DNA of 5,978 nucleotides from Candidatus Rifleibacteriota bacterium (GTDB taxonomy: Bacteria; UBP17; UBA6191; JACPRK01): contig JACQZL010000285.1 of NCBI GenBank assembly GCA_016213865.1, positions 1-5,978 of the forward strand. The letters run 5' to 3'. Each line of letters begins with the position of its first letter. The stretch's first letter is position 1. The notes beneath the pieces were generated by a model that saw only the letters and a list, made by a program, of their open reading frames with translations, searched no databases and was not told the DNA's origin. Position numbers and translations under genes: made by a program. Below are positions 1-5,587 of the stretch, piece by piece.

Positions 1-731
1 AGCGGTGCCCGGGGAGTGAAGACGAGGGTCTCGTTGACGTTGCGGTTCTGGGGCTGCTGGAAGGTCGAGGGATACTCCAGTTGAGTCAGGGCCGACATCG
101 TCATCGTCTCGCGCCCCGTCGCATCCGAACCGGTCACCACGGCTTCGACGTAGTAGCTCTGGTCGGGCGAGCGATCGGCGGGGTCGGTCGCCTTCGGGTC
201 GAGCAGGCGGAACTTGAGGTCCTTGACGTTGACGGCGGTGAGCACGCGGGTGCTGTTGTCGTCCTTGCTGGCGCCGGCCTCCGAGCGGCGCACGCGGAAC
301 AGTCCGCCGACCTCGGCGGGTTCGAGGCTATAGGAGACGGCGACGGCGCCCGGGCTGGGCAGCTCGCCGCGCTTGGCGCTCTTGTCGGGCACGTAGAACG
401 CGATGTTGCGCCGCAGCGGCGAGACGCGAACGGGGACCTGATGGTCGCCAAAGCGGTTGTCCACTTCGCCGGAGGGCTTCTTGGCCACCGGAAGGGTCAC
501 GAGCTGCTTCAAGTCCTGCTGGACCGTGGCCAGAGTCAGAGTCGCCGCCTGCAACGCGTCGGCCTTGGTCATGGTGTCCCGGTTGATGCGGCTGCCGGCG
601 TAGAACAGCTGATAGAGAACGCCCATCAGCACGGCGCCGATGGCGATGGCCACGATGACTTCGAGCATGGTGAAGCCGGTTCGGGGCAGCGAGGCGAACC
701 CGGAGGAGCGGACGTTCGGACTGCGGTTCAT
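1..731 (-). CDS. Prepilin-type protein, GspJ/PilW-like minor pilin (3' end cut by window edge)
   Basis: Reading the minus strand from the ATG at 731 gives at least 243 codons with no stop before the window edge, so the gene is partial. The N terminus is a classic type III signal: a short basic leader, then RTG|FTMLEV at residues 17-25, with prepilin peptidase cleavage expected between Gly19 and Phe20 and the conserved Glu at mature position 5 (Glu24). A hydrophobic helix follows (about 23-44). Residues 66-79 (TLATVQQDLKQLV region) match the amphipathic helix seen in GspJ/PulJ and PilW, and the rest is a beta-rich globular head. Known family members are minor pseudopilins or pilins at the tip or initiation complex in the inner membrane. 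It lies 53 bp after another pilin-like gene, indicating one operon. The prepilin class is very secure; the choice between GspJ (type II secretion) and PilW (type IV pilus) is inference. Confidence 0.88.
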   Translation of the reverse strand, partial: MNRSPNVRSSGFASLPRTGFTMLEVIVAIAIGAVLMGVLYQLFYAGSRINRDTMTKADALQAATLTLATVQQDLKQLVTLPVAKKPSGEVDNRFGDHQVPVRVSPLRRNIAFYVPDKSAKRGELPSPGAVAVSYSLEPAEVGGLFRVRRSEAGASKDDNSTRVLTAVNVKDLKFRLLDPKATDPADRSPDQSYYVEAVVTGSDATGRETMTMSALTQLEYPSTFQQPQNRNVNETLVFTPRAP

Positions 732-739
732 GGCTCGAG

Positions 740-745
740 ACCTCC
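740..745 (-). promoter_or_regulatory. Shine-Dalgarno site for the prepilin gene
   Basis: On the minus strand GGAGGT lies 8 nt before the ATG at 731. This strong site favours that start over an in-frame ATG at 788, which overlaps the stop of the upstream gene as ATGA and would add 19 residues to the leader. Confidence 0.75.
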
Positions 746-784
746 AGTGGCCGGGGCGGCACGCGCGGCCCCGCCAGTTGTGGG

Positions 785-2263
785 TCATGGGTTTCTCTGG
801 CGTTCGGAGAGGTACTGGCGATTGACGAATCCCGGGTTCAGGAAGAAGGCGAGCTGGCGGGCGTAGGCGGGTGCGAGGTCTCCTTGCCCGGCCCACGGCT
901 CATAGTCGCTGTCCGGAGGACGCGTGACGGCCGGCCCCGGGCTGAAGAGGTCGGTCGAGCTGTCCAGGTCCCGGACCATCACGGTCCCCAGGACCTTCTT
1001 GCCGCGATAGCCGTCCAGGACGCCGTTGGGCGCCACCAGATCGGCCGCCAGCACCTCCGCCGGCGGAAGGGCCGAGAGGCTGATCGGTCCGCGGGAGGCG
1101 ATGAGGGTCAGGCGGCCCTCGCCCCGCTTGAGTGCCGATCGGACGGTGATCCCCTCCGGCGCTTCCGTGGCGATCACCCCGCGGCCGGTCCACGGTTGGT
1201 TGAGGATGACTTCGCGCTGGACGAAGTAAAACCCGTTGAGCTCGAGCACGCCGTCCCGCGAGAGGAACCCCACCAGCTCGGCGAAGTTGTCGAAGACGTG
1301 CGTCGCGTGCTTGCGCAGGGACTCCTGGGAGAGCTGGTCGTAGTACTTCTTCGAGTCGTACTCGGCGGCCGACTCGGCCGTCTGGCGCTGATAGCGGGCC
1401 CCGATGCGCGCGAAGAGCTGCGTGAGGGACGCGGCGAGTTGTTTGGCCCCTCCGGTGGCACCCGGAGCCAGCGACGCCAGGGTCAGGTCCTGCGGATCGA
1501 CGGTGCCGCTGGTCGTGAAGATCGGTCGGGTGGAGGTCGGGTCGGCGATCGGCCAGGGCGGCAACGTGACCTGGTCGGCCGGCGACGCCGTGGCGTTCTG
1601 GCGCTCGACCTCGGCCACGGCTTGCTGGTACAGATCGTAGTAGCTGCGGAAGCGCCGCGGCTCCTTCATGAAGAGCGAGTACTTGTTGAACGGGCACGGC
1701 GGCGCCAGCAGGAGTACCTTGAACGCCTTCTTGAAGAAGACTTGTTCTTCCACCGACCGGAAGTGGCCGGGAGGTGTGACTCGCGTCGACTGGCGAAACC
1801 CGAAGGTCCCGTAGCTCTCGTTCGAGTCGTCCGTCGGACCCAGGGCCAGTTGCTCGTAGGGGCCGGCTTTGACCTCGCCCACGCGCACGTCGGTCAGGTC
1901 CTGGTAGGCGCGCTCGGTCAGCTCGGGCCTGACGACCACCGAGCGGGCATCCTCGAGCAGGACGTCGTCGGGCGGCGGCGTGGCCTTGCCGGGCTCGAAC
2001 ATGCGCAGCTTCTTGTACAGCTCCTGCTTGGAAGCCGGGTCGTTCAGGGACTCCAGCAGCGAGTACGCCACCTCCTCGACGGCCGACTCGGCCGCGATCG
2101 CGGCGCGGTCGGAGACCGAGATATCGACTGTCTGCTCGCGGACCTTCGAGGTGAGCAGGGAGTTCGCCATCATCATGATCGCCAGCACGACCACGATGGA
2201 CAGCGCAATGAGGAAGATGGTCCCGATGCCACTCTTTGGAACCTTCGATCGCAAAACTCCCAC
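785..2263 (-). CDS. Large pilus-associated membrane-anchored protein, PilX/GspK-like N terminus
   Basis: The product has 492 residues and ends in TGA at 787-785. The start is GTG at 2263; no ATG, GTG or TTG lies in frame between it and the upstream in-frame stop at 2332-2330, and the next ATGs sit inside the membrane helix. The N terminus is a short basic segment (R5, K7, K10), then a hydrophobic helix at about 13-34, then a charged, Ala-rich helix (about 37-72) as in PilX_N-type proteins. A Gly-containing junction (SGIGTIF, 11-17) could be a prepilin peptidase site, but the usual Glu at +5 is absent, as in GspK-class pseudopilins. The middle (about 190-330) is helical and Gln/Tyr/Ala-rich. 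Residues 336-432 look beta-rich, with repeated Val/Ile and Gly turns. At 492 residues it is far larger than ordinary minor pilins. Its place just upstream of a GspJ/PilW-like gene supports a role as pilus tip or assembly component. The exact family is not recognised; the pilus link is inferred from the N terminus and context. Confidence 0.72.
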   Translation of the reverse strand: MGVLRSKVPKSGIGTIFLIALSIVVVLAIMMMANSLLTSKVREQTVDISVSDRAAIAAESAVEEVAYSLLESLNDPASKQELYKKLRMFEPGKATPPPDDVLLEDARSVVVRPELTERAYQDLTDVRVGEVKAGPYEQLALGPTDDSNESYGTFGFRQSTRVTPPGHFRSVEEQVFFKKAFKVLLLAPPCPFNKYSLFMKEPRRFRSYYDLYQQAVAEVERQNATASPADQVTLPPWPIADPTSTRPIFTTSGTVDPQDLTLASLAPGATGGAKQLAASLTQLFARIGARYQRQTAESAAEYDSKKYYDQLSQESLRKHATHVFDNFAELVGFLSRDGVLELNGFYFVQREVILNQPWTGRGVIATEAPEGITVRSALKRGEGRLTLIASRGPISLSALPPAEVLAADLVAPNGVLDGYRGKKVLGTVMVRDLDSSTDLFSPGPAVTRPPDSDYEPWAGQGDLAPAYARQLAFFLNPGFVNRQYLSERQRNP

Positions 2264-2270
2264 ATGATCC

Positions 2271-2299
2271 AGTATAGTCGCCGGCCGGGAAGCTGAGAA
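2271..2299 (-). promoter_or_regulatory. Candidate sigma70-type promoter for the pilin operon
   Basis: On the minus strand TTCTCA (2299-2294, 4 of 6 matches to TTGACA) is followed after 17 bp by TATACT (2276-2271, 5 of 6 matches to TATAAT). Transcription would start near 2264, practically at the GTG start codon, so the mRNA would be leaderless or nearly so. No Shine-Dalgarno sequence is visible upstream of the GTG, which fits. An imperfect palindrome with 6-bp arms (2292-2297 and 2304-2309, one G-U) overlaps the -35 region and could be an operator. Confidence 0.42.
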
Positions 2300-2365
2300 G
2301 CCGCTTAGCGTCGGGGGAGCACGCGCGGTTCATGGGTTGACAGCCGCGACTGGCCTCGGGAGGGG

Positions 2366-2462
2366 TGTAGCGCGGGGGCTTGTCCCCCGCTCTGGAAGTG
2401 GTCCGCCGACCGTGGCGGGCCACAAGCATGTCCTGAGCTTGTCGAAGGAGGCCCGCGCTACA
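2366..2462. repeat. Compound extragenic palindromic element with perfect 11-bp terminal inverted repeats
   Basis: The element starts with TGTAGCGCGGG (2366-2376) and ends with its exact reverse complement CCCGCGCTACA (2452-2462). Inside lie three further structures: a 7-bp hairpin (2372-2378 with 2384-2390, loop CTTGT); a 10-bp hairpin (2398-2407 with 2414-2423, one G-U, 6-nt loop); and TCCTGAGCTTGTCGAAGGA (2431-2449), a small imperfect palindrome that I recall as a type common as dispersed repeats between genes in GC-rich genomes. No reading frame of interest is present. An outer, less perfect pair (GCGCGGTTCA at 2323-2332 and TGAACCACGC at 2469-2478, 9 of 10) may extend the symmetry. The structure is seen directly; that it is a dispersed REP or MITE-like family is inference. 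Confidence 0.7.
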
Positions 2463-2533
2463 ACTCCTTGAACCACGCACCCAGTCATGCGGCTCCCCGG
2501 GTCCTGCGTTCGCACCCAAACGACTTTAGGGGG

Positions 2534-2562
2534 TTGACTTGGCGGTTAGAGGCGCCTAGAAT
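2534..2562 (+). promoter_or_regulatory. Sigma70-type promoter for the protease gene
   Basis: TTGACT (2534-2539, 5 of 6 matches to the -35 consensus) and TAGAAT (2557-2562, 5 of 6 to the -10 consensus) are separated by exactly 17 bp. Transcription would start near 2569, giving a leader of about 235 nt before the ATG at 2805. No better-matched promoter was seen nearer the gene. Confidence 0.6.
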
Positions 2563-2565
2563 TCG

Positions 2566-2594
2566 GCACCCTCGCGCGTGGGCGCGCGGGGTGC
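2566..2594 (+). other. Strong GC hairpin at the start of the protease leader RNA
   Basis: GCACCC (2566-2571) pairs with GGGTGC (2589-2594) and CGCGCG (2573-2578) pairs with CGCGCG (2583-2588), with a single bulged T at 2572 and a TGGG loop. That makes a 12-bp, almost all G-C stem lying at or just before the predicted transcript start, so the first bases of the 5' arm may be missing from the RNA. It has no following U tract, so it does not look like a terminator. A 10-bp copy of part of its 3' arm recurs 30 bp downstream. Confidence 0.6.
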
Positions 2595-2624
2595 GTGTCG
2601 CTTTCAAACGTGCACGCGGGGTGC
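2585..2624 (+). repeat. Direct repeat of CGCGGGGTGC in the protease leader
   Basis: CGCGGGGTGC occurs at 2585-2594 and again at 2615-2624. The first copy is part of the 3' arm of the leader hairpin. The second could pair with the same 5' arm (GCACCC plus four of the CGCGCG bases), so two mutually exclusive stems are possible. Whether either has a regulatory role is speculative. Confidence 0.5.
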
Positions 2625-2793
2625 TACGCGCCAGGAGGTAATCGAGGAAGTACGCGGACGGGTCGAAGAGGCCGCCGCGATTCGGATCGGGACAGGTGCC
2701 CGCTCCAAGCAAGACCGGATTTCGGGGGCTGACTTACAAGAACAAGACGAGTATTCAGCAGTGGTGCCAGTATTCAGGCCACGTCAGCAGACC

Positions 2794-2799
2794 GGAGGA
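2794..2799 (+). promoter_or_regulatory. Shine-Dalgarno site of the protease gene
   Basis: GGAGGA lies 5 nt before the ATG at 2805. This start also gives a complete signal peptide (MKRLALLG onward), so it is well supported. A better core, AGGAGGT at 2633-2639, has no start codon at proper spacing. Confidence 0.8.
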
Positions 2800-2804
2800 C
2801 ATTC

Positions 2805-5456
2805 ATGAAGAGGTTGGCTTTGTTGGGTTTTGTTTTTTGCCTGCTCGCAGGGTGTGCCCTGGCCGGCGGAGTCATCGACCGCGCGGTCCAGACGCAGGTC
2901 GACGAGGCAGGTCCGGGCGATACGCTCTCGGTGATCGTCCTCTTCAAGGACCCTCCTGTCAGCCAGATGCGCAAGATGTCGGTCCTCGGGGCCGGCGCCC
3001 GCGAGGAGCTCGAAGAGACGATGCGGGCCAGCGCGAAGGAATCGCAGAAGGACTTCGAGAACGGCCTGATGGCCCATGAGGGTGTCAAGGACGTCCGACA
3101 CTTCTGGCTCGTGAACGCCTTGAGCTGCCGGGCCAGCGCCGATGCGATCGAGAAGCTCGCGTCGCGTGACGACGTCCGGGCAATCGTCCCCAACGCCACC
3201 ATCCAGTTGGAGCCCACGCTTCCCGGGTATCAGCCCAGGGACGAAGTCGTGCGCCCCACCTCGGGCCTGACCTACACCTACGGGCTCCAGAAACTGAAGA
3301 TCCCCGAGCTGCGCAAGCTCTATAACCTCGACGGGCAAGGCATCGTGGTCGGCCATATCGACACCGGCGTCGATTTCGAACACCCCGACCTCAAGGGCAA
3401 GATGGTCGGCTGGAAGGACTTCGTGGCCAGCAAGCCCCAGCCCTATGATGATCAGGGACACGGCACCCACACGGCGGGGACCATCGCCGGCGGCCAGACC
3501 AGCGGCCTCGCGATCGGCGTCGCCCCCGGCGCCAAGCTCCTCGTCGCCAAGGCTTTCAGCTCCTCCGGCAGTGCCCAGACCGACTGGCTGCTCGGCGCCA
3601 TGCAGTTCATGGCCGACCCCGACGGCAACCCGGCGACCAACGACTTCCCACTGCTGGTCTCCAATTCCTGGGGCGGCGGGCCGGGCCAGACCACGTTCCT
3701 CGAGGCGACCAAGAACTGGCTGCGGTTGGGCATCTTCCCCTGCTTCGCTGCGGGCAACTCGGGCCCGGGCGCTGCGACCGTCGGCACGCCGGGCGGCTTC
3801 CTCGAGTCCTTCGCGGTGGGGGCCACGACCGACCAGGACACCATCGCCGACTTCTCGAGCCGCGGCCCCGTGACGTGGGACGGCAAGAAGTTCGTGAAGC
3901 CGGACGTCTCCGCCCCCGGCCAGGACGTCACCAGCGCCAAGAACGGCGGCGGCTACCGCACGATCTCCGGCACCTCGATGGCCTGCCCGCACGTCGCGGG
4001 CCTCATTGCGCTGATGCTGCAGGCAGCCCCGGGAACCACCATCGATCAGATGCGCGATCTGCTCGAGAAGACGTCCGATGAGCTGGGCGAGCCTGGCAAG
4101 GACAACGTCTTCGGCGCGGGCCGCGTCAACGCCGTCAGTGCCGCCCAGATTGCGGTCAGCGGAGGCAAGGTCGTCGGCAAGCTGACCGATGCGGCCACCG
4201 GCGCCGGCATCAAGGGCACGGTCAAGGTCCAGGAGAACGGCTTTGCCATCCCGACCGGCGCGGACGGCTCCTTCCTGTTCGTCCTGCCGGCCGGCAAGTA
4301 CACCCTCTCCGGCACCTCCTTCGGCTTCGAGAGCTCGGCGGGCTTCGCGGTCGAGCTGACCGCCCACCAGGAGACCCCCGTGGCCATCGCCCTGAAGCGG
4401 GCAGCCAGCGGCACCCTGGCCGGCAAGGTCGTCTCCGGTGCGACCGGCGAAACGCTGGCTGCCAAGGTGGCCGTGCTGGACACTCCTCTCGAGGCGGTTG
4501 CCACCGATGCGAACGGCGCCTTCTCGCTCGCCGTTCCAGGCGGCCAGTACAAGCTGTTCGTGACCGCGTTCGGCTACGAGCCGTTCACCAGCGACCTCCT
4601 GACGGTGGGTTCGGGCAACACGCAACAGGTCGAGGTCAAGCTCCAGAAGTTGCCCCCGATCCTCGTGGTCGACGACGACGACAACGGGAGCTGCGAGACC
4701 TTCTACAAGGCGGTCCTCACGGAGCTCGGCCAGCGGTTCTCCCTGGTCGCGGCGGACGCCCTGGGAGCCGACGCCGCCCAGACGTTGGCGCAGTACTCCG
4801 TCGTCATCTGGTTCACCGGCGAGAGCTACCGCGGGACGCTGAGCGAGACCGACCAGCAGGCCCTGATCGCGTTCTTGACCAGCGGCGGCCGGTTGATGCT
4901 GACCGGCCAGGACATCGCCTACGAAGTCGGGAAGACGGCCCTCTTCAAGGACCTGATCAAGGTCAAGTTCGAGAACGACACGGCCGGGACCAAGCAGATC
5001 GGCGGCGCCTTCACCTTCAAGATCGAGGGCGGCGACGGGGCCAACAACCAGCGGTACCCCGACAAGGTCTCCGCCCTGACCGGCACGGACGCCTATCTCA
5101 AGTACGCGGCCACCAGCGGTGACGGAGGCGTCGCCGGCGTCAAGACCCTGCTCGAGAAGGGCCGCGTCCTCTTCCTGGCGTTCGGCTTCGAGGGCATCGA
5201 CACGGCAGCCAATCGCAAGGCCGTCATGGCCGACGCGATCAAGTTCCTGCTGCCCACGCAGATGGAGCGGGTCTCCCGCATCGCCCTGATGCCGATCGGA
5301 CTGCGCGCCGCCTACGAAGACCTGATGGCCCGCGAGGCCTCCGAGCTCCCCGCGAACGATGCTGCCAGGCTGTCGGACCAGCTCCGCGGCCAGGACAGCC
5401 GGGTCTTCGGCAAGGTCCAGAAGATCCTCGGCGCCCGCGCGCTCGATCACGAGTAA
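2805..5456 (+). CDS. Secreted subtilisin-family (S8) serine protease, bacillopeptidase F-like, multidomain
   Basis: The 883-residue product is an exported endopeptidase. Residues 1-16 form a signal peptide ending in LLAGC, a lipobox with Cys17 as lipid-bearing residue; cleavage by signal peptidase I after ALA (18-20) is the alternative. Residues about 40-135 resemble the inhibitor I9 propeptide that assists folding and is then removed. The S8 domain (about 170-450) has the full triad: Asp186 (HIDTGVD), His219 (GHGTH) and Ser391 (GTSMACPHVAG), with Asn318 (AAGNSG) as oxyanion residue and the SNSWGGG substrate-binding stretch at 286-292. Wording such as FPCFAAGNSGPG and FSSRGPV resembles the bacillopeptidase F-like branch. 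Two carboxypeptidase-regulatory-like beta domains follow (about 454-531 and 536-613), then a class I amidotransferase-fold-like domain (about 617-816, from PPILVVDDDDNG) and a charged helical tail (817-883). It has its own promoter and terminator, so it is probably monocistronic. Protease identity is near certain; its substrate is unknown. Confidence 0.95.
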   Translation: MKRLALLGFVFCLLAGCALAGGVIDRAVQTQVDEAGPGDTLSVIVLFKDPPVSQMRKMSVLGAGAREELEETMRASAKESQKDFENGLMAHEGVKDVRHFWLVNALSCRASADAIEKLASRDDVRAIVPNATIQLEPTLPGYQPRDEVVRPTSGLTYTYGLQKLKIPELRKLYNLDGQGIVVGHIDTGVDFEHPDLKGKMVGWKDFVASKPQPYDDQGHGTHTAGTIAGGQTSGLAIGVAPGAKLLVAKAFSSSGSAQTDWLLGAMQFMADPDGNPATNDFPLLVSNSWGGGPGQTTFLEATKNWLRLGIFPCFAAGNSGPGAATVGTPGGFLESFAVGATTDQDTIADFSSRGPVTWDGKKFVKPDVSAPGQDVTSAKNGGGYRTISGTSMACPHVAGLIALMLQAAPGTTIDQMRDLLEKTSDELGEPGKDNVFGAGRVNAVSAAQIAVSGGKVVGKLTDAATGAGIKGTVKVQENGFAIPTGADGSFLFVLPAGKYTLSGTSFGFESSAGFAVELTAHQETPVAIALKRAASGTLAGKVVSGATGETLAAKVAVLDTPLEAVATDANGAFSLAVPGGQYKLFVTAFGYEPFTSDLLTVGSGNTQQVEVKLQKLPPILVVDDDDNGSCETFYKAVLTELGQRFSLVAADALGADAAQTLAQYSVVIWFTGESYRGTLSETDQQALIAFLTSGGRLMLTGQDIAYEVGKTALFKDLIKVKFENDTAGTKQIGGAFTFKIEGGDGANNQRYPDKVSALTGTDAYLKYAATSGDGGVAGVKTLLEKGRVLFLAFGFEGIDTAANRKAVMADAIKFLLPTQMERVSRIALMPIGLRAAYEDLMAREASELPANDAARLSDQLRGQDSRVFGKVQKILGARALDHE

Positions 5457-5484
5457 TCCCGTCTCTTCCGCTCGTTCTTCTCAC

Positions 5485-5516
5485 GCCGCCCCGGCCTGGT
5501 CCGGGGCGGCTTTGTT
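5485..5516 (+). terminator. Intrinsic terminator after the protease gene
   Basis: A perfect 10-bp stem, GCCGCCCCGG (5485-5494) with CCGGGGCGGC (5501-5510), encloses a 6-nt loop CCTGGT and is followed directly by TTTGTT. It lies 28 nt beyond the protease stop codon. The T tract is on the plus-strand side, so it should end protease transcription and separate it from the next gene. Confidence 0.9.
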
Positions 5517-5559
5517 CATGGCAGTGGTGACGGCCCCTCGAGGCGACGGGGACGCGGGA

Positions 5560-5568
5560 TGCTAGACT
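5560..5568 (+). promoter_or_regulatory. Possible extended -10 promoter for the glycosyltransferase-like gene
   Basis: TGCTAGACT carries the TGN extension directly before TAGACT (4 of 6 matches to TATAAT). No -35 match at normal spacing is visible, as can occur with extended -10 promoters. Transcription would begin near 5575, about 13 nt before the ATG at 5588. The terminator upstream means this gene needs its own promoter, which is the main contextual support. Confidence 0.3.
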
Positions 5569-5587
5569 CCGCGGGACCGATTCGACC

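Larger units (their letters stand above)
2264..2804. other. Divergent intergenic region between pilin operon and protease gene
   Basis: These 541 bp separate two divergently transcribed units and contain no convincing gene. From left to right they hold the minus-strand promoter candidate (2271-2299), the compound palindromic element (2366-2462), a plus-strand promoter candidate (2534-2562), a GC-rich hairpin with a partial direct repeat (2566-2624), and an otherwise unremarkable leader up to the protease ribosome binding site. An open frame of 76 codons from GTG 2578 ends at 2808, overlapping the protease start, but it lacks coding character. No tRNA-like or known riboswitch structure was recognised. 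Confidence 0.75.

Noticed and set aside
81..866. 261-codon plus-strand frame opposite the prepilin
   Set aside because: The minus strand encodes an unmistakable prepilin signal with a matching Shine-Dalgarno site; the plus frame is composition-driven.
884..2296. 470-codon plus-strand frame opposite the pilus-associated gene
   Set aside because: Its product is Arg/Gly/Leu/Val-rich without motifs, whereas the minus-strand frame has a membrane helix and operon context.
2337..2342. TTGACA, a perfect -35 hexamer
   Set aside because: At 16-18 bp downstream there is only a G-rich stretch with no -10 match, so it does not form a promoter on the plus strand.
2372..2390. GC hairpin as a transcription terminator
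   Set aside because: No T tract follows on either strand, and no gene ends nearby; it fits better as part of the palindromic repeat.
900..2519. 539-codon minus-strand frame overlapping the pilus-associated gene and the intergenic palindrome
   Set aside because: It runs through the palindromic element and encodes an Arg/Gly/Pro-rich product with no hydrophobic anchor; it is an out-of-frame shadow.
2784..5450. 888-codon open frame on the minus strand opposite the protease
   Set aside because: It mirrors the protease almost exactly and its translation is a low-complexity mix of Gly, Ala, Arg, Asp, Glu and Leu with no recognisable motif. The plus-strand protein has an intact signal peptide and catalytic triad, so this is a shadow caused by high GC at third codon positions.
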